The notes: generated by a model from the letters alone, not told the origin. A stretch of 64,000 bases of DNA from Oscillospiraceae bacterium (GCA_902764825.1 CACWXL010000004.1:62001-126000); one strand, 5' to 3'. Counted from the first letter of the stretch, positions 27,917-37,168 are shown. Program-made: numbers and translations.

Positions 27917-28372
27917 TTACCTGCTAAGCCTGAACCAAAGGACTTTTACATGTCCGTCACTCTCTTCGCCGGTGATGTCGAAGCCGAAGCGTTCAGTATA
28001 AAATCTGATATTCTGCTCCTTGTCGCAGGGCGTCACCAAAGTGATCTCGTTCCAGTCCGGATGCTCATCCAGAAAGTGTCTCATAAGCGCCGTGCCGATG
28101 CCTTTGCCCTGCTCTTCTTTCTTGACCGCCAGGCATCCGATGTAATACTTTCCGGCACCTTCAGGCTTATATGAGATGACGCCTACAGCCTTTCCCTGAT
28201 CGTAAGCAATGACCTTAGGAAATTCCTGAACAGACTGCTCCATATTCTCTACGGACCTGCCATATGCAGGACATTCACCATAAAGAATGTAGTCATCGTA
28301 GAATGCAGAATCGTAGATACCGACCAGCGTCTTCGCATCTTTCACATCTGCATTCTTATATATCAGTTCCAT
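27917..28372 (-). CDS. GNAT-family N-acetyltransferase
   Basis: A 151-residue protein with the GNAT acetyl-CoA motif A, CLAVKKEEQGKGIGTALMRHF (shown to the Phe), near residues 79-99 and a following beta-bulge (EITLVTPCDKEQNIRFYTERFGF, abbreviated here by position ~112-134). These enzymes transfer acetyl from acetyl-CoA to an amine; the substrate is unknown. It overlaps no gene and lies 9 bases after the nucleotidyltransferase-like gene. Confidence 0.88.
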   Translation of the reverse strand: MELIYKNADVKDAKTLVGIYDSAFYDDYILYGECPAYGRSVENMEQSVQEFPKVIAYDQGKAVGVISYKPEGAGKYYIGCLAVKKEEQGKGIGTALMRHFLDEHPDWNEITLVTPCDKEQNIRFYTERFGFDITGEESDGHVKVLWFRLSR

Positions 28373-28381
28373 AAGCTTCCT

Positions 28382-29194
28382 TTAACCCTTGCAGGATTCG
28401 TACCAATCCCAGACAGCGAGAAAATCTCCGCTGCGGTCCTGATATCCGGGATAGAAGTTTTTAGCCAGACGGTCGTAAGCTTTTGCCGCCGCATAGATCT
28501 TATCAGCTATGCTGTTAAATGCCGGATCGTCTGATCTATAAGGCGTCTTGCCAAGATCCTTCAGATATTCTATTTCCTCCGAATGACCATATCTGTGATG
28601 GTTGGTTCCGTATTCCTTATCCCTCAGGATCATCTGCATGACCAGCGTGTCATTACAATTCATGTTTGCGAGATGACAGCTTATCAGGTGATCCTTACGG
28701 TAAAGCTTTCCAAGTGCCTGGATCTGAATAAACCAGAACCGATTGATGTTAGCCATGGGCCAGTCCGGGTTATCTTCCACAGCAGATAAATACTCTCCGA
28801 GTTCCACCGCCTGATCTTCTGAATACTCGAATCCGAAAAGAAGATCATATCTCATTCCGTTCTTGAAGATCAGCCTGTAAACATGATTTTCCGGAACGAA
28901 CATCCACCCGAGCGCAGTATCTTCGTTCACGCCAAAACGGTCGATCCTTTTCTCATATTCCTCAGCAGTAACTGAACCGTCACCCGGAAGACGAACCTTC
29001 ACTGAAATATCAACATCACTGTAGAGATCGTGGAAGCTTGCTTCAAAGGCTTTTTTGCCGGTTTCTTCCATCGTCTCTCTCGTAATGAGGACTTCTTTTA
29101 CAGTCGCACTTATGACTTCAGGATGAGCAAATATCTCTCCCAAAAAACGGAGAAATAATGCTTCCATTTTTTCTTTTGTAAGTTCGATCAACAT
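28382..29194 (-). CDS. Nucleotidyltransferase-like protein
   Basis: About 270 residues. SDVDISVKV matches the hDhD metal motif of the nucleotidyltransferase fold, and YDLLFGF may provide the third acidic residue, as in aminoglycoside adenylyltransferase-like proteins. The C-terminal half is helical. The ATG at 29194 directly follows the upstream stop (TGATATG); earlier in-frame starts up to 29221 are possible and none has a clear ribosome site. Antibiotic modification is only one possibility. Confidence 0.6.
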   Translation of the reverse strand: MLIELTKEKMEALFLRFLGEIFAHPEVISATVKEVLITRETMEETGKKAFEASFHDLYSDVDISVKVRLPGDGSVTAEEYEKRIDRFGVNEDTALGWMFVPENHVYRLIFKNGMRYDLLFGFEYSEDQAVELGEYLSAVEDNPDWPMANINRFWFIQIQALGKLYRKDHLISCHLANMNCNDTLVMQMILRDKEYGTNHHRYGHSEEIEYLKDLGKTPYRSDDPAFNSIADKIYAAAKAYDRLAKNFYPGYQDRSGDFLAVWDWYESCKG

Positions 29195-29195
29195 A

Positions 29196-29825
29196 TCAGA
29201 AACCGAGATCATCGTTAACAAGTATTACGCTTATCCTTCCTTCGTGTCTGGAGAAGCGCGTGATGAGGATCTGGCAGCATATCGTGTCAGGTGATTTGCA
29301 GTCAAAGCACGTACCCTTTTTCGCGCACGGGGTATTAAGACCGAAGCGCTGCACATTGGAAGGCGCTGCGACGTTCCTTGCGCGCTTCATCGCAGAATCC
29401 AGATCGTTAGTGACCTTATTCATTCCGACGATGAAGATGACGTGCTTGGGACCCTGTGCGATAGCAGACACGCGGTTGGCGTTGCCGTCGATATTAACGA
29501 GGATGCCGTCATCGGTCATGGCATTGGCTGATGAGAGGAAGAAATCTGCATCGTAAGCCAGGAGCATTGCCTGCCTCTTGTCTTCATAAGCATCGCGGTC
29601 GATGAAATTATAATTGCCGGCCTTGAGTGCGTCTGACAAGCCGATCTCATGAACACTCATGGCGCCGCCCATAGATATGGAGCTGCCCTCAGGAATGAGA
29701 TCCAACGCGATCTTCAGAGCCTCTTCCCTGCTTGCGGCATAGTAGCCTTTCATGTTGCGGGACTCAAGCCCTGCGATGGTCTTCTGTGCCAGAAGTTCAT
29801 TTCGCTTAAAGACATTAGTGTTCAT
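29196..29825 (-). CDS. LUD-domain protein (LutC/YkgG-like)
   Basis: A 209-residue LUD protein: GSSISMGGAMSVHEIGL, FLSSANAMTDDGILVNIDGN and GMNKVTNDLDSAMKRARNVAAP are family signatures, and CAKKGTCFDCKSPDTIC is the usual Cys-rich stretch seen in the DUF162-type members. Relatives act in lactate use or bind small acids; the specific role here is not clear because lutAB are absent. Starts 19 bases after the NUDIX gene ends. Confidence 0.85.
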   Translation of the reverse strand: MNTNVFKRNELLAQKTIAGLESRNMKGYYAASREEALKIALDLIPEGSSISMGGAMSVHEIGLSDALKAGNYNFIDRDAYEDKRQAMLLAYDADFFLSSANAMTDDGILVNIDGNANRVSAIAQGPKHVIFIVGMNKVTNDLDSAMKRARNVAAPSNVQRFGLNTPCAKKGTCFDCKSPDTICCQILITRFSRHEGRISVILVNDDLGF

Positions 29826-29844
29826 GCGTGCCTCCTTTTGTTAT

Positions 29845-30375
29845 TCATTGATCGTAACCGATCTCATCTTCGAGTTCATTTATAAATCCGCGGTATCTTT
29901 CCACGTGATTCCTCATGGCATCCGCAGACTCCGCATAGTCAAGCAAGCCCTTTGCATCGACCCACTTGTAATCAGTGGTCTCGCCCTCCTGGAGCACAAC
30001 TGAATCCTTGTCGCAGCTTACGACCGCAAGATAGGAATAGTAGAGCGCGTGGCTGCGTTCGCTTCTGGAAGTACCGATAAGCTCCATGCTGTCAGCCGTA
30101 AGTCCTGTCTCTTCGAAGAGCTCTCTTACCGCGCATGCATAAGGTTCTTCGCCCTGCTGCGCCGCGCCGCCCGCACCTGGTTCCCAGCATCCGGGATAGA
30201 TATCTTTGCGGGGATCCCTCTTGGTAAGAAGAAAAGTCCCGTCCACATGCTTTACGAGGATATCGCCTACGATGTGATACCTGCCCTCAGGGATATTGAG
30301 ATAATTCATGGGCTTTCTTTCCCACACTTCGCCTGTCTTGTTTCCGTCTTTGTCGTAAAGGTCCCAAAGTTCCAT
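29845..30375 (-). CDS. NUDIX hydrolase
   Basis: A 176-residue protein with a complete Nudix box near residues 69-91: G-x5-E-x7-REL-x-EE-x-GL, seen as GAAQQGEEPYACAVRELFEE and TGL. The upstream DGTFLLTKRDPRKDIYPGCWE strand resembles the isopentenyl-diphosphate isomerase-like branch (YfcD type). It hydrolyses a nucleoside-diphosphate-linked compound; substrate unknown. It begins 21 bases after the flavodoxin-fold gene. Confidence 0.9.
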   Translation of the reverse strand: MELWDLYDKDGNKTGEVWERKPMNYLNIPEGRYHIVGDILVKHVDGTFLLTKRDPRKDIYPGCWEPGAGGAAQQGEEPYACAVRELFEETGLTADSMELIGTSRSERSHALYYSYLAVVSCDKDSVVLQEGETTDYKWVDAKGLLDYAESADAMRNHVERYRGFINELEDEIGYDQ

Positions 30376-30396
30376 ATTCTGCTTCTTTCCTTGCTG

Positions 30397-31323
30397 TCAG
30401 ATCTCTTCTATTACCGATGTACCTTCTTCACCCATCGTCCATTTCCACTTCTCGTTGAACCGCAGTTTGCCGTTCTCTATCTGAGGCGCGGAATCGCATG
30501 AGCCGGTCCTTAGATTGCCGTCAGTATTCATGTGCTGATAGTTGAAGTGAAGGTTATGCTCCTCATCCATCGTTCCGATAAGGAACCCCTTAACGATGTT
30601 GCCGCCTGAATATTCTGCCCAGATGACATTGCCCTTCTGGTGATAGCAGAATATGGTCTGATTGGATACTTCGCCCGATTCCGAATTCTCGACCGCGGTA
30701 AAGATCTTATCGTCGACAGTAAAGACTTCTTCAGCTTGCGCGAAAAAGTTCTTCCCCTTCTCATATGCCTTCTTAAGGTTGCTGTCCCAGTTGCCCTCGC
30801 GCGTCTCCTTCTCTCGTGACGTGCCGTCGAAAACAACGAACTCCATCTGCTTAGCCCTGTTAAAGAGCCTGTCGCCGAACATTACCTTCTTCATGCTTGA
30901 AAGAAGTCCGAACTGCTCGAGCTTCTCTATGGGATTGCCCGCAGAGCAGAGGATCATGGCCTTATCCATCATCTTCATCTTCTTATCGCCATAAGCAAAG
31001 CCGTAAGTCCATACCCTGTCAAACCACCCGACGAGCTTTGCCGGAGCTTCAGTCCAGAAAACAGGATAGATAAATGCAATGGCATCAGAGGAATTGATCT
31101 TCCCGTGCTCGGCAAGAACGTCTTCTTCGGTAAAAGGCGTGTTCTCGTAGTTTGCATCCCTTAAATACTGCTGCTCTGTAATGTCAGCCTTGAAATCCAT
31201 CTTGTAAAGATCCGAGATGATATATTCATTCCCGGAATCGGTAATACCCTTTATAAAAGCGTCGCGGATGTTCTTCGTGAACGAATCCTCCGACGGGTGG
31301 CAATATACGATAAAAACTCTCAA
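30397..31323 (-). CDS. NAD(P)H-dependent oxidoreductase (flavodoxin-like) fused to an NAGS-like C-terminal domain
   Basis: About 308 residues from a TTG start (GGAG 10 bases upstream). Residues 1-~200 are an NQO1/WrbA-type flavodoxin-fold quinone reductase: VFIVYCHPSEDSF FMN loop, IAFIYPVFWTEAPAKL and WTYGFAYGD. Residues ~205-308 match the small family usually annotated as N-acetylglutamate synthase-like: SGEVSNQTIFCY, EYSGGNIVKGFLIG, TGSCDSAPQI and KWKWT. That family usually occurs alone, so this is a fusion. The open frame continues to 31410 without a ribosome site. FMN binding is well supported; the role of the tail is not. Confidence 0.8.
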   Translation of the reverse strand: MRVFIVYCHPSEDSFTKNIRDAFIKGITDSGNEYIISDLYKMDFKADITEQQYLRDANYENTPFTEEDVLAEHGKINSSDAIAFIYPVFWTEAPAKLVGWFDRVWTYGFAYGDKKMKMMDKAMILCSAGNPIEKLEQFGLLSSMKKVMFGDRLFNRAKQMEFVVFDGTSREKETREGNWDSNLKKAYEKGKNFFAQAEEVFTVDDKIFTAVENSESGEVSNQTIFCYHQKGNVIWAEYSGGNIVKGFLIGTMDEEHNLHFNYQHMNTDGNLRTGSCDSAPQIENGKLRFNEKWKWTMGEEGTSVIEEI

Positions 31324-31511
31324 CTTAAATAATCTCCGAATCAGTTCATTTATATTATGCTTTGTTTTTTTAGCAGATATCTGTCCCGGATAACACCATG
31401 ACCGCTTCATTATATCATTTGAAATGGTCTAATCCTTGAGACGTGCTATAATATTAGCATCTGGGTGATTCTAATAAGGCATATCTGATGACCTATGTGT
31501 GGGAGCAAGAC

Positions 31512-32084
31512 ATGAGTATAGAGAACAGAGAGCAACAGGTAGACCAGCTGTTAAGAGGCATTTACAGAATGTGTGTAAACAGGGACGACTGCAAAGATTG
31601 TCCTTTCCACATCACGAAGTGCACGTTTGGTGAGCCCAGACCCAGCACATGGTTCGACGAAGAGACCATCGGCAATAAGTTCTCGCCTAATTATCTGAAA
31701 TTCACCGATAAAGATATCGTTATCAAGGCCAAGGAAGAAGCTTCCGAGCCCGCACAGGAAGAAGTTCAGGCTGCTCCTCAGGCAGAAGCAAAGCCGGAGC
31801 AGGAAAAAGCTGCAGCTACATGGCCTACTCTTCAGCCCGCTCCCGAATCAGCACCTTCTGCAGATTCACAGCCCGCACCGGCGCCCGTACTCCAACCTGT
31901 CGTACAGCAGGCCGTAAACGATGATGCCGACGGCACATGGCTCGTAAGCACCACGATGGGCAGCGTCTTCACGAAATATGTCTTTATCTGCTCCAAATGC
32001 GGCTACAGGAAAGAATCGATGTTCTCATTTACACCGATGACCAATTGTCCGGAGTGCGAGAAGCGCAAGGCCGGCATCGTCTGA
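31512..32084 (+). CDS. Cys-cluster and zinc-ribbon protein with Ala/Pro/Glu linker
   Basis: About 190 residues. An N-terminal Cys-rich motif (MCVNRDDCKDCPFHITKCTF) and a C-terminal zinc ribbon (ICSKCGYRK ... NCPECEKRK) flank a low-complexity linker of ~85 residues (AQEEVQAAPQAEAKPEQ). Both ends are likely metal-binding. No transmembrane helix. GGGAG 6 bases before the ATG at 31512 decides the start; the frame from 31488 has none. Function unknown. Confidence 0.75.
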   Translation: MSIENREQQVDQLLRGIYRMCVNRDDCKDCPFHITKCTFGEPRPSTWFDEETIGNKFSPNYLKFTDKDIVIKAKEEASEPAQEEVQAAPQAEAKPEQEKAAATWPTLQPAPESAPSADSQPAPAPVLQPVVQQAVNDDADGTWLVSTTMGSVFTKYVFICSKCGYRKESMFSFTPMTNCPECEKRKAGIV

Positions 32085-32109
32085 GTCAGGCTCAGATCTT
32101 AAGGATCCT

Positions 32110-32328
32110 TCAGATCTTCGAACGGATTATAAAGCAGGCTGTCCCGATCAATGCAAGAACTATGCCCGTTATAAGTGATACGGTCGCATTCGTGCGCAGT
32201 CTGTGATAGAGTTCTGTCGATCCGTCCATCACGTTATAGTATCCGAGATTAAATAACAGAGCCATCAGAAGAGCGATCCCGCATGCAACGAAAACGATAA
32301 TTCCGATGATCAACAATGCCTTCCTCAT
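32110..32328 (-). CDS. Small two-helix membrane protein
   Basis: A 72-residue protein with two transmembrane helices (residues ~4-26 and ~49-69) joined by a polar loop. GGAGGGCAGC precedes the ATG. No family recognised; convergent with the zinc-ribbon gene at 31512-32084. Confidence 0.6.
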   Translation of the reverse strand: MRKALLIIGIIVFVACGIALLMALLFNLGYYNVMDGSTELYHRLRTNATVSLITGIVLALIGTACFIIRSKI

Positions 32329-32390
32329 GCTGCCCTCCTGCTCTAAATACTCACGCGCTTAATACTCATGTGTCCTTAGCAATTATATCA

Positions 32391-32873
32391 TCAGTATCCG
32401 TCAGAGGGCTTGTCTTCGTCGATATACTCCACGCCGTAATCGATCATGTCCATGACCTCTTCATTCGTCCTGAATCCTCCCTTCTTGCGGTTGCACCGCC
32501 AGCAAAGGCACTGCAGGTTATCGATGTCCCTTCCGGTGCCGCCCTGCGACACAGACTGAATGTGATCCACTTCAAGGAGCAGATAGTCGCCTAAGCCCTC
32601 GCAGAAGCTGTCTAAGATCCCCTTGGAGATCCCGCATATCTGACATGTGTAATTATCACGCTCAAGCACCCTGCGCTTATCAGACAGCTTTATCCTGCGC
32701 CTTCCGGCGACCTCCCGGTCCATGCTGTCCCTTCTGAAGATCGAATACTGCTGCATCTTAAATCTGACGGTCACCACGATGAGCACGATCAGCGTCACCG
32801 CCAGGAGCACGCCTAAGATCAGCGCCGGCAGGTTATTGCCCAATTCCACTGTAAAGTCTTCATATGCAGGCAT
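32391..32873 (-). CDS. Membrane-anchored HNH endonuclease
   Basis: About 160 residues: one N-terminal transmembrane helix (LPALILGVLLAVTLIVLIVV) and then a canonical HNH domain, RDNYTCQICGI ... LEVDHIQSVSQGG ... DNLQCLCWRCNRKKG, with the four zinc Cys and the catalytic His in VDHI. Membrane-tethered HNH nucleases are unusual; DNA uptake, envelope-associated defence or phage exclusion are options. GGGGTGATC before the ATG at 32873 fixes the start; an ATG at 32903 is possible. No immunity or specificity partner is visible. Confidence 0.85.
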   Translation of the reverse strand: MPAYEDFTVELGNNLPALILGVLLAVTLIVLIVVTVRFKMQQYSIFRRDSMDREVAGRRRIKLSDKRRVLERDNYTCQICGISKGILDSFCEGLGDYLLLEVDHIQSVSQGGTGRDIDNLQCLCWRCNRKKGGFRTNEEVMDMIDYGVEYIDEDKPSDGY

Positions 32874-32935
32874 AAAGATCACCCCGATATTGTTGTTCAG
32901 CATAATAATATACTATCGGGCGGTTTAATAATGGG

Positions 32936-32979
32936 ACTAAAAAAGAGGTACCGTTTTCGAGGACTTCGAAAACGGCACC
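32936..32979 (-). terminator. Intrinsic terminator of the surface-protein gene
   Basis: Minus-strand hairpin of ~14 bp (32947-32960 with 32966-32979, core CGTTTTCGA/TCGAAAACG) followed by TCTTTTTTAG. Lies just after the stop at 33012. Confidence 0.9.
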
Positions 32980-33011
32980 GCCATTAATCAACTATATCAG
33001 ATCGACTGAAA

Positions 33012-35180
33012 TTACTCGTCTTCCCTTGTTCTCTGCCCGTGAGCGCGGGGAGCCTGCCTTACTTTTCTGCGGGGAGCTCTCGATGCCCTGATCTCAAAGA
33101 TCACGCCTAAAACGCCTGCAAGAAGCATCACGATGCCGATGAAAGTAAACGGACTGTCGGTCTCGCCGGTCTTCGGCACAGGAGCAGGAGCCTTGGCAAT
33201 GTTTATCGCTGCCGTAGCCGTGCCGTCCGCAAACGTGATCTCGATGTTGTGACTGCCTGTTGAAAGCGTATCAAGATAGGCCGACTTGATCGTCAGGATA
33301 AGGCTTCCGGGGGCCTTCTCACAGTTCTCATCACTGAGGTCAGAACCATCAACTTTTGCGCTTACGAATTTGCTGAATGTCTGACTGTCATTGATGCTGC
33401 ACTTTACGGTAATGACCATGTCCTTTCCGCTTCCGGGTACAAAACCGTCACCTTTTACCGTAACTGTGTAGACAGGGTCTTCAGCGTAGGTATAAACATA
33501 ATTGGTATCACCTGTGATCTCTGTATCCGTGTCAGGAGTCTTATCCCAGTCACCCTTCTTATAGCTTGCAGCAGGCTTTGTTCCGACAGCCGGAATCTGG
33601 TCAGGAGCAAGCTTAAAAGTATCGCCTTCATAACCCTGGAATACGACTTCAATGTCATCACTGCCGCCATTATCCCATTCGCCGTTTGCAACACTGAAAG
33701 TAACCTTCACACTGGTCTTGGGGATCACGGTCAGGGTGCCGGACGAATATGAAACGTTGTAATTGGCTGTAACGTCCTCTCCATTGTCGTTAACTATCGC
33801 TGCATCAGAAGGACTAAGTTTCTTACCGTCTGACGTGATAGTCACATTGCCGAGCGAGTGACCTGATGCAGCACCGGTAAGACTTGCATAATCCTTGCTT
33901 AATTTGGGATCCTCTGATTCCTTGACCGTCTGGTCATTCGCTTGTACTAAAGCATTTGCTTTTTCGATCTTTACCGTGACACAGTTCTTTGCTGAGTTGC
34001 TGTGATCCTTGTCTCCGGCAGCTCTGTACCAGACATAATAGGATTTAGCATCGTTTCCTTGAGGAATACTCTTGCTCCAGCCTGTTGCAGGCGCATTTGT
34101 CGCGTCATTACCTAAAGCATACTGCATCTCGCCATCTGTAGCCTCGCCCGCCGTAACAAGATCCTTTGTTGTGCCGTCATATTTCATGAGAATTGCCTTC
34201 GGAGCAGTCTTGACGGTAGCTGCAGGAGCATCCTTCCAGGCTGCAACAACGGTGATCACACCGTTTTTTACGTATTGGTCGTTAATATCACAACCATTAC
34301 CCGGTAAAACGATCACGTCGACGATGTCGATTCTCCAGAAACTGAAAACCTTGCCGTCGGGAGCTTCAAAGCCGCATTCCGGAAACTTATAATTTTCGCC
34401 ATCACTTACTGTTACCGGATCCATGCTGCCTGTACCGCCATTGGGATCGAATACAAGCTTATATTTCGCGATGGGAAATGCGAGGGCTTTATAGACACAT
34501 TGAACTTCCGTTGTTGAAGGCTCTAACTTCGTTACCCTATTAAACCGGTCAGCAGCCATTCCGTCGGTCTCGTTGATGAAATTTCCGGTAACAGCTTTTG
34601 CAGAATCCCTGTGACCCCTTAAAATTGCTGATGTGACATCTTTCCTGATGGTAACTTTAGGTGAATCAATACCACCGAGACCACCATCGACTGTCAATGA
34701 GCCGCCCTTGATCTCTACATCTCCGATGCAGGATACTGCAGGACCTGCCCAGTCATCATACATTCTTAACTCAAGACTTCCCGAACCGGTGAAGAACAGA
34801 TCGGCCGTGGGATTATCGATCTTTAACACATGATCCGAAGAGTTCGCATAGTTACGTGTCTGGTTAACACTGCTATCGCCCTTACGTAAGATCGTCAGAT
34901 CATCTGCACCGTTATAGTAAATGCATGCGTAGAGACTTGCGTTGTAGTTATATCCCTCTCCTGTGTATTTGTAACCGTCAAGCGTCAGAGTATGAGTCAC
35001 GGGATCGTAACTCCATTTATTACCCGATAAGTTGTTGCAATTAGTTGAGGTAACCTGTACTCCGCCGATCCAGAGAGGATACTTCTCCTCTTCTGCTGCC
35101 GATACAAGTGCAGCAGGACAAAGTGCTGCCACCAGCAGGCATGTCAAAAGTGCTGCCAGAAGTTTGATTCTGCTCTTCAT
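33012..35180 (-). CDS. Large cell-surface protein with VPKTG sorting-type tail
   Basis: About 722 residues: signal peptide (residues 1-28, ending LVSAAEE), carbohydrate-free beta-rich N-terminal region, an InlB/Listeria-Bacteroides-type repeat (YKLVFDPNGGTGSMDPVTV), an MBG-like repeat (KANALVQANDQTVKESED), further Ig-like segments, then PVPKTGE, a hydrophobic helix and an Arg-rich tail. That tail is a sortase-type signal, with VPKTG in place of LPXTG. Role is likely adhesion or cell-wall display. GGGGGTC before ATG 35180 sets the start. Terminated at 32936-32979. Confidence 0.82.
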   Translation of the reverse strand: MKSRIKLLAALLTCLLVAALCPAALVSAAEEEKYPLWIGGVQVTSTNCNNLSGNKWSYDPVTHTLTLDGYKYTGEGYNYNASLYACIYYNGADDLTILRKGDSSVNQTRNYANSSDHVLKIDNPTADLFFTGSGSLELRMYDDWAGPAVSCIGDVEIKGGSLTVDGGLGGIDSPKVTIRKDVTSAILRGHRDSAKAVTGNFINETDGMAADRFNRVTKLEPSTTEVQCVYKALAFPIAKYKLVFDPNGGTGSMDPVTVSDGENYKFPECGFEAPDGKVFSFWRIDIVDVIVLPGNGCDINDQYVKNGVITVVAAWKDAPAATVKTAPKAILMKYDGTTKDLVTAGEATDGEMQYALGNDATNAPATGWSKSIPQGNDAKSYYVWYRAAGDKDHSNSAKNCVTVKIEKANALVQANDQTVKESEDPKLSKDYASLTGAASGHSLGNVTITSDGKKLSPSDAAIVNDNGEDVTANYNVSYSSGTLTVIPKTSVKVTFSVANGEWDNGGSDDIEVVFQGYEGDTFKLAPDQIPAVGTKPAASYKKGDWDKTPDTDTEITGDTNYVYTYAEDPVYTVTVKGDGFVPGSGKDMVITVKCSINDSQTFSKFVSAKVDGSDLSDENCEKAPGSLILTIKSAYLDTLSTGSHNIEITFADGTATAAINIAKAPAPVPKTGETDSPFTFIGIVMLLAGVLGVIFEIRASRAPRRKVRQAPRAHGQRTREDE

Positions 35181-35327
35181 AAATATGACCCCCTTCGTCA
35201 TGCGGCACTCCGAGACCCCCACCAATATGACCGCGGGTATTTATGTTTTGATTTTATATGTTTTATGTCACAAACTCAACAACAATTATTTTTTATATGT
35301 GCACGAAAAACATAATCCGCATCTGTA

Positions 35328-35360
35328 TAAAAAACCGCCCCGTTTTCGAGAACGGGACGG
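35328..35360 (-). terminator. Intrinsic terminator of the MutS-like gene
   Basis: On the minus strand, CCGTCCCGTT pairs with AACGGGGCGG (35360-35351 with 35344-35335) around a 6-base loop, then TTTTTTAT. Confidence 0.9.
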
Positions 35361-35388
35361 GGTAAAAATCAGGATAAATTCCCGGTCG

Positions 35389-37101
35389 TTATTCGGTCTT
35401 GCCGGTGAGCATCTCGTACGTTACGCCGTACTTCTTTGCGATGTCTGCAGCATAGGAAGAACCTTCCGGAGGCGCGATCGCTAGCTTGAAAGAACGCTTG
35501 CCGCCGTCGCTCTTAACGATGAGCGAAGATGCCTTCTGCTTGAAGTCCTTGGAGAACTCTTCAGCATCAAGTCCGAGCTTATGCATGTGGGTGTTATAGA
35601 TCGTTCTCGCACCCTTTGTAAGAAGCGCCTTTATCGAGTCGCATGCAATGTAATAACCTTCTTCAAATGACGTCGTAGAGAATGTCTCGTTCATGAGGAT
35701 GAGGCTGGTGTCCTTTGCTTTTTCAAAGATTTCCTTGAAGCGGATACACTCTTCACCGAGACGTCCGAGATCCATTGTCTGGTCCTCGTCTGCAGGGAAA
35801 TGCGTGTAGATGCAGTCAGCAGGTGCAAATACGAATGAATCAGCAGGAACATATACACCGCCCTGCGCAAGAGCATATAACAAACCGATACCCTGTGTCG
35901 CTGTCGTCTTACCGCCTCTGTTGGCACCTGTAAGGATATAGATCGTGTGATCGTTATCGAAGTCCAGATCATTTACTACGAGATCCTTGGGCGTAAGAAG
36001 ATTCATTGCAAGCTTGAAATTATAAAAGCCCTTAGCCTGCATGTTCACGTCGCCCTTGGGAACTGCCTTAGGTTTTGTGAGCTTAAAGCCCTTTGATTCG
36101 ATCTTTGAAAGGAAGTCTATGAACCTTATGTAGTAAATAAATTCAGGAATGACATCGGCAACTTCACTCAGAGCCATCTCAGAATACTTGTCGAGCGTTC
36201 TTCTCAAGCTCTTTGCCATAACGTCGAGCATCCTGTTCAGGACTGTATCGAACTGCGCCGGGCTGTTTGCGATACCGTCGTTGCCGGGAATAGATGCAGT
36301 CGTGCCGCCGGCAGCTGAACGCGCCAGAGGATTGGTAGCCTTGATCGCTTCGGTCATGAAGTTCGTGAATCCTTGAGTGGCCTGCTTTTCGACCACACGG
36401 TAATGCATATCGCCGTTCCACTCATTGCCTTCCTTTATCTTGTCGCCGCCGATCCCGTCAGCAAAGTTGCTTACGATATTGGACTTCTTAAACGGCTTGT
36501 TATTGACGGAAACGATACCCATGCTTGTCGCTTCGAGTCTGCTGTTAAGGTTCATTCCGATGGTTACGCTCTGGATTTCAGAAGTCTCTTTCGTAAGTTT
36601 CTCCAGATCCTTCTTGAGCTCGTTGAAATGCGCGTCGGCGTAGACCTCATCGATGTAAGACCTGTAATCCTTAAGTCCCTGTGACTTGATCCTCTCATCG
36701 CCAAGACACTCCTTAAGAGCGTCAACGCAAGTTATGTAATCACGGTACTGGTTTAAACGGTGCATCAGGAACCAGAGGCCTTCGACCTCATCTTTTGATT
36801 TTCTTATAACACCATACTGCTTATTGAATTCGATCTTCTCAAACAACTCGGAGATCTTCTCTCTGATATCAGGAAGGTTCTTCAAGTCATCGAAAACATC
36901 CTGCCTGTAATTAGTTACATCGGGATCTTCTGACAGATGAGATAAGATATTGGCAATTATCGACTGTTCCCTCGGTTCGGAAGATACTTCCTTAGTTATG
37001 ACATCAAGACCGAGATCGTGGAAAGCATCATCTTCGATCTTTGTAAACTCATATGTTTTTCCTCTCGGATAGAGAAGACTGAATTTCTTATCACCTACCA
37101 T
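35389..37101 (-). CDS. MutS-like ATPase, paralogue 1
   Basis: A 570-residue protein of the MutS-related type. The C-terminal ATPase has Walker A TGANRGGKTT (~residue 393), an FAPADCIYTHFPADEDQ stretch, LGRLGEECIRFKEI, a Walker B ILMNETFSTT and YNTHMHKLG switch His. The N-terminal ~380 residues are helical core/lever-like; the mismatch-binding domain I of true MutS is absent. Family members are common in Clostridia with unknown function; chromosomal recombination or DNA-structure clearance is a guess. A second copy is at 53591-55147. Preceded by an HTH gene 67 bases upstream. Confidence 0.85.
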   Translation of the reverse strand: MVGDKKFSLLYPRGKTYEFTKIEDDAFHDLGLDVITKEVSSEPREQSIIANILSHLSEDPDVTNYRQDVFDDLKNLPDIREKISELFEKIEFNKQYGVIRKSKDEVEGLWFLMHRLNQYRDYITCVDALKECLGDERIKSQGLKDYRSYIDEVYADAHFNELKKDLEKLTKETSEIQSVTIGMNLNSRLEATSMGIVSVNNKPFKKSNIVSNFADGIGGDKIKEGNEWNGDMHYRVVEKQATQGFTNFMTEAIKATNPLARSAAGGTTASIPGNDGIANSPAQFDTVLNRMLDVMAKSLRRTLDKYSEMALSEVADVIPEFIYYIRFIDFLSKIESKGFKLTKPKAVPKGDVNMQAKGFYNFKLAMNLLTPKDLVVNDLDFDNDHTIYILTGANRGGKTTATQGIGLLYALAQGGVYVPADSFVFAPADCIYTHFPADEDQTMDLGRLGEECIRFKEIFEKAKDTSLILMNETFSTTSFEEGYYIACDSIKALLTKGARTIYNTHMHKLGLDAEEFSKDFKQKASSLIVKSDGGKRSFKLAIAPPEGSSYAADIAKKYGVTYEMLTGKTE

Positions 37102-37168
37102 ATTTGCTACCTCCTGCTTATGCGGATGCTAATATTTTAAACAAAACTGATACGAAAAGATATCCGTG

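Noticed and set aside
28382..29194. Named aminoglycoside-resistance gene
   Set aside because: Only the generic nucleotidyltransferase motif is visible; similarity to a named resistance enzyme cannot be claimed by eye.
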